Made by a program: the position numbers and the translations under genes. From Cryobacterium levicorallinum (GTDB lineage Bacteria > Actinomycetota > Actinomycetes > Actinomycetales > Microbacteriaceae), in contig NZ_SOFE01000034.1 in NCBI RefSeq assembly GCF_004402405.1, positions 1 through 58,547 of the forward strand: a stretch of DNA of 58,547 nucleotides, in the 5' to 3' direction. The notes below the pieces were generated by a model. The model saw only the letters and a program-made list of their open reading frames with translations, was not told the DNA's origin and did not search any database. Below are positions 46,030 to 53,625 of this stretch, in pieces. Numbering within the stretch: position 1 is the stretch's first letter; every line of letters starts with the position of its first letter.

Positions 46030-46458
46030 CGTGTTCTCGTTTATTAGGATGAGCGTTAGTATCGGTCAATTGCTATCGGAAATAGTTCTAAACCGGGATT
46101 GAAGCGAGGCTGGCCGGCTTGGGCTCTGAGACAGTCTCCTCGTGGCCCTGCGGACTGATTCACTAAGAAATAGTTTGCATCCAGTCTCCCGCGAAGCGGG
46201 CGCAGTTGCGGATCTGTAGACAATGGATTTCTATATCGTGAATTGGTCGAGTCTATGATGACGGTAGGGATCTAGTGAATTAATGGGGGAGTGGTTCAAG
46301 GGTTCGTGCTTGATGAATATGCGCGTCTCTTCGAGTACCTATACGCTAAGTAAATACGCGATTACGGACGCTCAATTCCCTTTGTTGAATTATCTATTGA
46401 GACTTTGGATGTGTGAACACCGGGCTACGGTATCGAAGCCCCCGCCGACCCGGCTTTC
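46030..46458. other. AT-rich stretch without recognisable genes
   Basis: From about 46030 to 46430 the composition falls well below that of neighbours (for example around 46210-46420). Frames here have no family features or ribosome-binding context. It could be acquired DNA or a regulatory gap left by rearrangement. Confidence 0.4.
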
Positions 46459-46474
46459 TGAGGCAGCTCGCGTT

Positions 46475-46507
46475 GGTCGATGGAGATCTCGGCAAGCTCG
46501 ATCAACG
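46475..46507 (-). repeat. Dispersed repeat core, inverted copy
   Basis: A 33-nt core (GGTCGATGGAGATCTC then GGCAAGCTCGATCAACG) is the reverse complement of the core in the tandem units that follow. Equal-length copies lie at 47165-47197 and 47988-48020. Confidence 0.7.
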
Positions 46508-46575
46508 GCGGGGGTCGGGTCTTGCGGACGGGTCGCGCCAGCCTCGACGGGCGTGCCCGGTCTCGAAAACGTCCC

Positions 46576-46770
46576 CATCCCGTCGGTCGAGCTTGCCGGG
46601 ACCAGCATCGTCTGGTGTGAGCCGGCTTCGGGGACGCGCTCATCCCGTCGGTCGAGCTTGCCGAGACCAGCATCGTCTGGCGTGAGCCGGCCTCGAAAAC
46701 GCACCCATCCCGTCGGTCGAGCTTGCCGAGACCTCCATCGACTGGGGTGAGCGGTCTCGGGAAGCCAGCC
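46576..46770 (+). repeat. Three tandem 65-bp repeat units
   Basis: Units begin at 46576, 46641 and 46706, each opening CATCCCGTCGGTCGAGCTTG followed by CCGAGACC. Units 1 and 2 differ at few positions; unit 3 diverges in its second half. A degraded unit precedes at about 46511-46575. Relatives occur at 28336-28425, 47165, 47988 and 50481. Confidence 0.8.
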
Positions 46771-46845
46771 ATTCTGCATCCGCTGCGATGGCAGGCCTGA
46801 GGATAACTTTTATGAGCTGGCCGGCACAGTGCCGCTCTGAGGGAC

Positions 46846-47151
46846 ATGCCCTATGCGTACATGGTGAAGTGCTTCGACGGGGCCTTCTATATCGGCAGCA
46901 CGTGGAGCCTGGAGCGTCGGACCTGGCAGCACAACCACGGCAAGGCTGAGGGCAGACCCAACTACACGGCCGCCCGCCGGCCCGTCGTGCTCGTCTACTT
47001 CGAGGAGTATGAGCTCATGATCGATGCCTACGGTCGTGAGAAGCAGCTGCAGAACTGGGGCCGCAAGAAGCGAGTCGCACTCATGGAGGGCCGCATCGCC
47101 GACCTGGTGAAGCGGATGCCGCCGGATGTAGGCGGCCCGGCGGCTACCTGA
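46846..47151 (+). CDS. GIY-YIG family endonuclease (YhbQ/UPF0213-like)
   Basis: 101 residues, one GIY-YIG domain: AYMVKCFDGAFYIGSTWSLE (the modified GIY and YIG strands), RRTWQHNHGKAEGRPNYTAA (Arg helix) and a Glu/Lys region YGREKQLQNWGRKKRVALM. These stand-alone nucleases are linked to DNA repair or are of unknown role. It is flanked by the dispersed repeats on both sides and looks like part of an accessory patch. The start has GAGGGA close upstream. Confidence 0.85.
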   Translation: MPYAYMVKCFDGAFYIGSTWSLERRTWQHNHGKAEGRPNYTAARRPVVLVYFEEYELMIDAYGREKQLQNWGRKKRVALMEGRIADLVKRMPPDVGGPAAT

Positions 47152-47164
47152 GACGGCTCGCGTC

Positions 47165-47197
47165 GGTCGATGGCGATCTCGGCAAGCTCGATCAACG
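47165..47197 (-). repeat. Dispersed repeat core, inverted copy
   Basis: Same 33-nt core as at 46475 with one change (GCGATCTC for GAGATCTC), directly after the GIY-YIG gene. Confidence 0.7.
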
Positions 47198-47344
47198 ACG
47201 GGGATGGGCTGCCGAGATCAGCGTGAAACTTGCGTGATCCACCTGGGAGCCAGCCATCCCGCATCCGCGGGTCTGCGGTGGTTGCGCCGTGACCACAAGC
47301 TGGAGCAGGCCCAACGAACCTTCCTGGATGCCAGCGTCGCGTCG

Positions 47345-47350
47345 TACACT
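47345..47350 (+). promoter_or_regulatory. Leaderless-type -10 box of the toxin-antitoxin pair
   Basis: TACACT, 6 nt, then ATG 47357. It selects this start over a longer frame from 47204 that crosses non-coding sequence. Confidence 0.45.
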
Positions 47351-47356
47351 GGGCCT

Positions 47357-47608
47357 ATGGCGCTCAAAGCTGATGAGGTTTACGAGGCAGGACTCGATCT
47401 CAGTCGCGCTGAACGCGCTGTCGTCGCGCACCGTTTGTTGGCCAGCCTGCACCCAGAGCAAGGTGCCGATCAGCGGGAGGTCGACCAGGTCTGGCAGGCA
47501 GAGATCGGCTCCCGAGTTGACGACATCCTGAATGGCAACGTTGAGCTGGGCAATTTCGAGGAGACGCGGGCCACGGCGCGAGCGCTCCTGGACGACCTGC
47601 GGAAGTGA
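47357..47608 (+). CDS. ParD-like addiction-module antitoxin
   Basis: 83 residues: MALKADEVYEAGLDLSRAER, AVVAHRLLASLHPE, then a helical end NFEETRATARALLDDLRK. It fits the addiction-module (unstable antitoxin) family paired with ParE/RelE toxins. Its stop overlaps the start of the toxin frame (GTGA). Since the toxin frame is broken, the antitoxin may be a solitary remnant. Confidence 0.7.
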   Translation: MALKADEVYEAGLDLSRAERAVVAHRLLASLHPEQGADQREVDQVWQAEIGSRVDDILNGNVELGNFEETRATARALLDDLRK

Positions 47609-47899
47609 CGCTTCGCCCACTCGTTCATCCGGAGGCTGACGCGGAGTTTCTCGATGCCGTCCGGTATTACCAGACACGGAAAAATGGGCTCGGCGACGAG
47701 TTCGATGCTGAGGTCGCCCGGGCCGTTGATGATGCCGTGTGGATCCCGGACGCGTGGCCGAAAACTCCGGGTTGGGATCGGCTACCTGTGGTGCGAAGCA
47801 GAAAGGTTAACGTCGCCCCATCGGGTCATCTACTTCGTGCGCGACGACGAGCTCGTGATTGTCGCCTTCGCGCATCAGGGTCGCCGCCCCGGATATTGA
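47605..47899 (+). pseudogene. ParE/RelE-type toxin, frameshifted
   Basis: The first frame gives LRPLVHPEADAEFLDAVRYY, QTRKNGLGDEFDAEVARAVD, PGWDRLPVVRSRKV. The end of the family appears one frame over: HRVIYFVRDDELVIVAFAHQ, GRRPGY, stop at 47899. One extra base near 47805-47820 (GTCGCCCCAT) explains this; removing it restores a normal 97-residue ParE. A sequencing error in the C-run is an alternative. Confidence 0.75.
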
Positions 47900-47987
47900 A
47901 AGCAGCGCATCGCGGACTGATCGCAGATGGTGCCGGTCCGCGGCACGAACGGTGCCGATGGCGCGGCTTCTTAAGGCGGGTTGCGTT

Positions 47988-48020
47988 GGTCGATGGAGAT
48001 CTCGGCAGGCTCGATCAGCG
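47988..48020 (-). repeat. Dispersed repeat core, inverted copy
   Basis: Same 33-nt core with GGCAGGCTCGATCAGCG as the second half. It lies about 90 nt after the toxin relic. Confidence 0.65.
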
Positions 48021-48220
48021 GTCGGGGCGAGTCGGTGAGACGGGGAACGTCTGCACGTGGCCGCGCCCAAAACGGGTAGCCGCTACGCCGGTTACCGTAG
48101 CGCGTACCGATATCGGGGGTGCACAGCGGGCGCGCACACGGCGCGCTGTCTCGGCCCCGACTCGCGCTGGCGGTTTACGAACCTGAGGGCGGTGCACGCC
48201 CAGATTCTCGCCGGGTTTTC

Positions 48221-48388
48221 TAACCGGGAGGCCCGCGCGGTCGATAGCTTATGGTGCTGGCCCATGGATGGGCCGGTGCAGCATCATTTGTTCATGGAGG
48301 ACTCATCATTAGCGCGCACAGAGACACACATAGTGCTTGCCGCCAGGGCGTACGGCATTCGCCGAACCTTGGCCGAGGTGAACTCCTG
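48221..48388 (+). pseudogene. Flagellin relic with conserved promoter and leader
   Basis: TAAC (48221), 15 nt and GTCGATAG (48240-48247) is a sigma-28 promoter with one -10 change. The leader hairpin GGCCCA-TGGA-TGGGCC (48259-48274) is intact, and GGAGGACTCATC matches the flagellin Shine-Dalgarno region. The start is ATT instead of ATG (48308). Codons 1-12 still follow flagellin (ISAHRDTHI against MGMQVNTNI), and after an insertion GCGTAC and CGAACCTTG match AYRNL. It stops after about 27 codons; the rest is gone. Confidence 0.65.
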
Positions 48389-48566
48389 ATTAAAACGGAT
48401 GCCGCCCCCGCGTTCACGACGCCGCATCCATCCCAGCCGGTGCTCCACCAGGGCTGACCCTCAATCTTGTATGGCGGAAGCGAACCGGCGAACTGGACCT
48501 CGCCCAACACCGCCGCCATACAGACCCCGTAATAAATGATTGACTGAGCATCAGGAGAGGCACCCC

Positions 48567-49913
48567 ATGTCGATGGCAGTCGATGGGCTCATCAGCGGTC
48601 TGGACACGACGTCCCTCATCAACTCCCTCATGACCCTCGAGGCTGGTCCCCAGAACCAGCTCAAGGCCAAGGTCACGAGCACGAACACGCTCATGACCGC
48701 CCTGCAGGGGCTGAATAGTCAGATCGCTTCCCTCGCGACCCTCGCCGCGAAGGCAACGGCGACCAATGCCCTCGACCTGTACTCGGCGAAGAGTAGCTCG
48801 ACCGGCGTATCGGTGACGGCCGGGGCATCCGCTACGGCCGGCTCGATCGACATTGTGGTCGACCAGCTGGCCAAGGCGCAGGTGTCGGTTTCTGACGCCG
48901 TGTCGGTGTGGCCCGGATCGAATTTTTCAATCCTGGATGCGTCGGGCGTGGCGACGGCAATTGTCGCCGACTCGGCCAGTCTCGACGATGTCGTCACGGC
49001 CGTAAATGCGGCGGATGCCGGAGTGAAAGCCGTAAAGGTTGCTGCCGGGACCGATGGCAGCGGAAATGCGCTGTATCGTGTGCAATTCACCGCGACCTCG
49101 ACCGGTGCGTCGAGCGCCTTTTCGTTTAAATATGACGCGGCCATCACGCCGCCTGGCATGACGCAGATTACGGCCGCTCAGGACGCCAAAGTTCGGCTCT
49201 GGTCCGGAACCGGTGCCGAACAGACCATCACCAGCGCGACCAACACCTTCAGTGACCTGCTTCCGGGAGTGTCGGTGACGGCATCCGCTGTAGCAACCGA
49301 AGCCGTGACCGTGAGCGTGTCGCGCAACGATGCAGCGGTAAGCACGATCGCCTCCGACCTGGTGACCGCCCTCAACGGGGTGTTCGCGCTGATCTCGACC
49401 AAGAGCGCCGTGGTGAACAGCACCGACTCGAGCGGCAAGGCCATTTTGTCGGCCGGCGTGTTCAGCGGCGATAGCACCGTGCGCGACGTGAAGCAGCAGA
49501 TTCTGAACGCTGCCAGCCAGCCGATCAACGGGCGTTCCCCTTCGGAGATCGGTATCAGCATCACCAAGAGCGGCACGATGGAATTCGATTCGGCCAAGTT
49601 CGCCACGGCCATGGCCGCCGACCCGGACTACGTGAAGGGCGTGCTCGCCACGATCGCCTCCCGGGTCGAGGCTGTCGCCGAGAACGCGTCGGACAAGTAC
49701 GACGGCATGATCACGTCGAGAATCACCGGGCAGGAATCGCTCGTGAAGAGCCTCGGCACGCAGATCGACAGCTGGGATGTGAGGCTGGCCTCGCGGCGTT
49801 CGACCCTGGAGCGCACCTACTCGGCCATGGAAGTACAGCTCAGCAATATGAACGCACAATCCGCGTGGCTCACCGCCCAGGTGAGCGCACTGACCAGCTC
49901 GACGACGAAGTGA
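48567..49913 (+). CDS. fliD: Flagellar cap protein FliD
   Basis: 448 residues. The filament cap that guides flagellin polymerisation. The N-terminus MSMAVDGLISGLDTTSLINS with LMTLEAGPQNQLKAKVTSTN, and the C-terminus ENASDKYDGMITSRITGQES, WDVRLASRRSTLERTYSAME are family signatures. The middle is Ser/Thr/Ala/Val-rich. AGGAGAGG lies 6 nt before the ATG. fliS follows by 5 nt. Confidence 0.96.
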   Translation: MSMAVDGLISGLDTTSLINSLMTLEAGPQNQLKAKVTSTNTLMTALQGLNSQIASLATLAAKATATNALDLYSAKSSSTGVSVTAGASATAGSIDIVVDQLAKAQVSVSDAVSVWPGSNFSILDASGVATAIVADSASLDDVVTAVNAADAGVKAVKVAAGTDGSGNALYRVQFTATSTGASSAFSFKYDAAITPPGMTQITAAQDAKVRLWSGTGAEQTITSATNTFSDLLPGVSVTASAVATEAVTVSVSRNDAAVSTIASDLVTALNGVFALISTKSAVVNSTDSSGKAILSAGVFSGDSTVRDVKQQILNAASQPINGRSPSEIGISITKSGTMEFDSAKFATAMAADPDYVKGVLATIASRVEAVAENASDKYDGMITSRITGQESLVKSLGTQIDSWDVRLASRRSTLERTYSAMEVQLSNMNAQSAWLTAQVSALTSSTTK

Positions 49914-49918
49914 TACCC

Positions 49919-50353
49919 ATGACGATGAGTGCAGCAACGCAGGCCCAGCGCTCGCGCTACAACCGCGACGCGGTGCTTTCGGCGACGCCGGTGCGCCTGC
50001 TCACCATGCTGTATGACCGCCTGCTGCTCGACCTGAACCGGGCCGAAGCCGCGCAGCTGCGCCAGGACTGGCAGATCGCGTCGGACAACCTGCTGCACGC
50101 CCAGGCCATCGTGTCTGAGCTGAGCACCTCGCTCAACGTTGAGGCGTGGGACGGCGGCGAGGGGTTGTTCTCGCTATATACGTATGCGTCGACGGCCATG
50201 ATGAGCGCGAACACGAGCCGCAATTCGGAGCGCACCCGGGAGTGCATTGCCCTGCTCGAGCCGTTGCGGCAGACCTGGCACGAAGCGGCCGGGATGCTGC
50301 CGGCCGCGCCGGCCCCCGCGGCTCGCGTCGGCGGAATACTTGGCATTGGGTAA
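49919..50353 (+). CDS. fliS: Flagellin export chaperone FliS
   Basis: 144 residues. It opens RYNRDAVLSATPVRLLTMLY DRLLLDL, the FliS flagellin-binding helix start, then DWQIASDNLLHAQAIVSELS and WDGGEGLFSLYTYASTAMMS. The Ala/Pro-rich tail is longer than in Bacillus. It directly follows fliD, and its end overlaps the next frame. Confidence 0.95.
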   Translation: MTMSAATQAQRSRYNRDAVLSATPVRLLTMLYDRLLLDLNRAEAAQLRQDWQIASDNLLHAQAIVSELSTSLNVEAWDGGEGLFSLYTYASTAMMSANTSRNSERTRECIALLEPLRQTWHEAAGMLPAAPAPAARVGGILGIG

Positions 50354-50759
50354 CCTGTCGGCTTGGGAGGCGGTGCTCGAAGACCTCGAGCTGCGAGTGG
50401 ATGCTGCGGCTCGGTCGATCATGGGCGTCACCGACGGCGGGCGGTCGGGTTCCGGCGTGGCCGGGTCGAGCGCGTCGGCTGGTTCTCTGGCGGTCTCAGC
50501 AAGCTCGACCAGCGAGTTTTTGGGTGCGAATGTTTTGGCAGCGGCAGACTCCGCCGCGAACTGGACGCCACCGTGGGGGCTCGGAGCTATTCCGGCGGAA
50601 CTCGTGGAGCGCGTACGGGACCTGCTGCACAACCAGCACAAGCTCATTGGCGAGCTGGAGACGGCGCGTAATCTGACCGCGAAGCACCTCGCCGCGGTGC
50701 GGGCGGTACCGCCGAAGCACGACGCGCGGGCATCCGTTTATCTCGACGTTGCCGGCTGA
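50340..50759 (+). CDS. Small flagellar-cluster protein of unknown function
   Basis: About 139 residues from a TTG at 50340 (or 50346), overlapping the fliS end. The N-terminal WEAVLEDLELRVDAAARSIM and C-terminal IPAELVERVRDLLHNQHKLI, GELETARNLTAKHLAAVRAV are helical, chaperone-like. Between them a Ser/Ala/Gly-rich stretch is encoded by a copy of the dispersed repeat (50481-50514). The position after fliS suggests a secretion or chaperone role (inference). Confidence 0.65.
   Translation: MALGNLSAWEAVLEDLELRVDAAARSIMGVTDGGRSGSGVAGSSASAGSLAVSASSTSEFLGANVLAAADSAANWTPPWGLGAIPAELVERVRDLLHNQHKLIGELETARNLTAKHLAAVRAVPPKHDARASVYLDVAG
50481..50514 (-). repeat. Dispersed repeat copy inside a coding region
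   Basis: GGTTCTCTGGCGGTCTC then AGCAAGCTCGACCAGCG aligns with the 33-nt core at 46475, with several changes, and is read through in frame as Ser/Ala-rich sequence. Confidence 0.5.
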
Positions 50760-50836
50760 CAACCGCGACACAGCGCGTCCCGCGCCGGTTAGAAAGCTGT
50801 ATCGCAACAATTTCTGACTTCTTTCAGCAAAACTCC

Positions 50837-50863
50837 TAACGCAGCATCTACCCCAGCCGATAG
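50837..50863 (+). promoter_or_regulatory. Sigma-28 type promoter of the flgB operon
   Basis: TAAC (50837-50840), 15 nt, GCCGATAG (50856-50863), with TCTACCCC in the spacer as in flagellin 2. A GGCC-AAGGATC-GGCC hairpin (50894-50908), again with GGA in the loop, lies in the leader. Confidence 0.65.
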
Positions 50864-50940
50864 GTCCTATCGAGCACGGATTGCTCACCATCGGGCCAAG
50901 GATCGGCCGTTTATGTCTTTCGTCGACGAAACGGGTAGCT

Positions 50941-51282
50941 GTGCTTGATTCCGTGACCTCTGTGGCCCTCACCAGCGCACTGGATGGCCTCGCGCTGCGC
51001 CAGCGCACCATCGCGAACAATATCGCCAACATCAATACGCCGAACTATCACGCCAAGGTCGTCTCGTTCGAGAATGCCCTGGCCCAGTCGGTGCAGGCCG
51101 GCGAAGGCAACGTCACCGCGGCCACGACGCGTTCCACCGCGGCGACGAACCTCAACGGCAACAACGTGAACCTCGACACAGAGACCCTCGCCAACATCGA
51201 CGCCCTGCTGCGCTACCAGTTCGCGGCGAAGGCCGTTGACGGCCCGGCGACGGCGATGCGCACCGCGCTGCGGACCAGCTGA
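50941..51282 (+). CDS. flgB: Flagellar basal-body rod protein FlgB
   Basis: 113 residues from a GTG. The N-terminal rod signature is ALTSALDGLALRQRTIANNI ANINTPNYHAK. The C-terminal helix is ANIDALLRYQFAAKAVDGPA. It forms the proximal rod with FlgC and FliE. First gene of the long flgB-fliK operon; the stop shares one base with the flgC start. Confidence 0.95.
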   Translation: MLDSVTSVALTSALDGLALRQRTIANNIANINTPNYHAKVVSFENALAQSVQAGEGNVTAATTRSTAATNLNGNNVNLDTETLANIDALLRYQFAAKAVDGPATAMRTALRTS

Positions 51283-51668
51283 TGACCGACGCGATCAGCA
51301 TCTCCGGCAGCGGAATGACGATGCACCGCAAATGGCTCGACGCCATCGCCGACAACCTGGCCAACGCCAACACGGTCAAGGCCACCAACGGTCCAGCCTT
51401 CCAGGAACGCTTCATTGTGGCTCAAGAGGGTCAGGGCACCTCCGGGGTTGGGGCATCTGCCGCTTTCGGAGACGCGGCCGGCACTCTCGTCTATGAGCCG
51501 ACGCATCCGCTCGCCGATGAAGCTGGCTATGTGCGTTACCCCGACATTGACATGGCCGAGCAGATGGCACACCTCATCATGGCTCAGCGCGGATACCAGG
51601 CCAACGCGGCCGTGGTTGACCGGGCCAAGACCGCTTACGAAGCAGCACTACAGATCGGACGTGGCTGA
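51282..51668 (+). CDS. flgC: Flagellar basal-body rod protein FlgC
   Basis: 128 residues. ISGSGMTMHRKWLDAIADNL ANANTVKAT is the rod signature. The end YPDIDMAEQMAHLIMAQRGY QANAAVVDRAKTAYEAAL matches FlgC. Shares one base with the neighbours on both sides. Confidence 0.96.
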   Translation: MTDAISISGSGMTMHRKWLDAIADNLANANTVKATNGPAFQERFIVAQEGQGTSGVGASAAFGDAAGTLVYEPTHPLADEAGYVRYPDIDMAEQMAHLIMAQRGYQANAAVVDRAKTAYEAALQIGRG

Positions 51669-51982
51669 TGCCTATTGGCGCAATCGGCTTTCCCCCCGCC
51701 ATCATCGGCGCCAGCACCACTGGCGGCGTCATGGGCTCTTCGAGCACCACCGCGACCGGCGGGGCCGGTTTCGGCAACGCGCTGTCCGGCGCCGTCGACA
51801 ACCTGCAGGGTCTGTCGTCCGCATCCAACGAACTTTCCATCCAGGCCGTCAACGGCAGCCTCGATGACATTCACACCGCCACCATTGCCAGTACCCGTGC
51901 ACAGCTCACGATGGAGCTCGTCGCCGCCGTTCGTAACAAGGGCGTCGACGCGTTCAACGAGATCATGAGGATGCAGGCATAA
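51668..51982 (+). CDS. fliE: Flagellar hook-basal body protein FliE
   Basis: 104 residues. FliE joins the MS-ring to the rod. After a Gly/Ser/Thr-rich start come GFGNALSGAVDNLQGLSSAS, VNGSLDDIHTATIASTRAQL and VAAVRNKGVDAFNEIMRMQA, the conserved FliE end. Overlaps fliF by one base. Confidence 0.95.
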   Translation: MPIGAIGFPPAIIGASTTGGVMGSSSTTATGGAGFGNALSGAVDNLQGLSSASNELSIQAVNGSLDDIHTATIASTRAQLTMELVAAVRNKGVDAFNEIMRMQA

Positions 51983-53625
51983 TGCCCCGTCAGGTAAGTT
52001 CCATCTTTCGCCGCTTCGGCAATGCCGTTCGCGAATTCACCGTCGCCCAGCGCACGGTGGCCATCATCGGCATCGCCGTGCTCGTGCTCGGCGCATCCGC
52101 GCTCGGTATGTTCCTCACCAAGCCCGCCTACACCCCCTTATTCACCGGCCTCAGCGGCACGGACGCCAGCAGCATCGTCGACCAGCTCACCGCCGACGGC
52201 GTCAGCTATGAACTCGCCGACGGCGGCGCCAGCATCCTGGTTCCCGAAGCGGATGTTTACAGCCAGCGCATCAAGGCTTCCGCGGCGGGCCTGCCCTCCT
52301 CGAGCACCGGGGGATACTCCCTGCTCGACACGATGGGTGTCACGTCGAGCGAGTTCCAGCAGTCGGTCACCTACAAGCGTGCGCTCGAGGGCGAACTCGC
52401 CCAGACCATCGGAGCGATGAACGGCGTGCAGAGCGCGTCGGTGCAGCTGGCGATCCCGGAAGACACCGTCTTTGTGTCCGAGAAGAACGCACCGACGGCA
52501 TCCGTTTTCGTGCAGGCCCGCAACGGCGTCACCCTCTCGAGCGACCAGGTTCAGGCGATTGTGCACCTGACCAGCGCCTCCATCGACGGTATGAAGGCCT
52601 CGGATGTGGCTGTCATCGACTCGACCGGCACCGTTCTCTCGGCCGTCGGCATCGGCGCCACCGGCTCCGCCGACAAGCAGGCCTCCGACTATGAATCCGG
52701 CGTGCAAAGCGCCGTGCAGGCCATGCTCGACAAGGTCGTCGGTGTCGGCAACGCCACCGTTGTCGTCGCCGCTGACCTAAGCACCGAATCAGCCTCCCGC
52801 GTCGAAGAGTCCTTCACCTCCCCGACCGAGGCGCTCACCCTGAGCGACTCGGTCGACACCGAGACCTACACCGGCACCGGCGGCGCCGCGGCCGGGGTGC
52901 TCGGCACCGATACGGCGGCCACGACAGAAGGCACCGACGGTACCTTCAGCTCCGAATCCACCACCCGCAACAACGCCGTCAACAAGGTCACCGAAAACCG
53001 CACCATTCCGGCCGGATCGATCACCCGTCAGACGGTATCCGTCGCCCTCAACGCCGACGCCGCCGCGGGCATCAACGTTGCAGACGTCACTTCGCTGGTC
53101 ACCTCGGCGGCCGGTATCGACGCCGTGCGCGGCGACGCCGTGACCGTTGAGGTCATGGCCTTCAGCACCGCCGGCGCAACCGCAGCGGCCGACGCGCTCA
53201 AGGCGTCGACGGATGCTGCCTCCGCAGCGGCCACCGCCGAGATCATTCGCATCGCCGTCATCGTGCTCGGCATCGTCGCCGCCATCGTCATCAGCCTCGT
53301 GTTCTACGCTCGCCGGTCCCGCCGTCAGCGTCGCGAGTCGGTCGAGATCGGCGAACTCAGCGAAACCCGGGGCATGCTCGGCGGCGTCGGCGGTGTCGGC
53401 GCTCTCACCGGCCCCGGCGCCAACCCCTCGAACTCGGCCATCGCCGGCCCCGGTTCGCTGTTCTTCAACCCGACCGACCTGCCGACCCAGGTCATTCGTA
53501 CGGTTCACTTTGAACCGACCGAAGCAGACATCCGTCGTGGTGAAATCGACGCACTGGCCCAGAACGACCCCCGCGGCATGGCTGAGCAGCTGCGCGGCCT
53601 GATGGACGACCGGCAGAGCGTATGA
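51982..53625 (+). CDS. fliF: Flagellar MS-ring protein FliF
   Basis: 547 residues. Two membrane segments (about 28-48 and about 418-440) flank the periplasmic-side ring-building domains (PLFTGLSGTDASSIVDQLTA; FQQSVTYKRALEGELAQTIG; ASVFVQARNGVTLSSDQVQA). The cytoplasmic tail ends with a Gly-rich stretch and the FliG-binding region. Overlaps fliG by 4 nt. Confidence 0.96.
   Translation: MPRQVSSIFRRFGNAVREFTVAQRTVAIIGIAVLVLGASALGMFLTKPAYTPLFTGLSGTDASSIVDQLTADGVSYELADGGASILVPEADVYSQRIKASAAGLPSSSTGGYSLLDTMGVTSSEFQQSVTYKRALEGELAQTIGAMNGVQSASVQLAIPEDTVFVSEKNAPTASVFVQARNGVTLSSDQVQAIVHLTSASIDGMKASDVAVIDSTGTVLSAVGIGATGSADKQASDYESGVQSAVQAMLDKVVGVGNATVVVAADLSTESASRVEESFTSPTEALTLSDSVDTETYTGTGGAAAGVLGTDTAATTEGTDGTFSSESTTRNNAVNKVTENRTIPAGSITRQTVSVALNADAAAGINVADVTSLVTSAAGIDAVRGDAVTVEVMAFSTAGATAAADALKASTDAASAAATAEIIRIAVIVLGIVAAIVISLVFYARRSRRQRRESVEIGELSETRGMLGGVGGVGALTGPGANPSNSAIAGPGSLFFNPTDLPTQVIRTVHFEPTEADIRRGEIDALAQNDPRGMAEQLRGLMDDRQSV

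Noticed and set aside
46283..46750. A 155-codon frame over the 65-bp repeats
   Set aside because: Its second half is the translated tandem repeat and the first half has no ribosome-binding site or family similarity.
46576..46770. CRISPR array at the tandem repeats
   Set aside because: The 65-bp units are head-to-tail without unique spacers and no cas genes are present.
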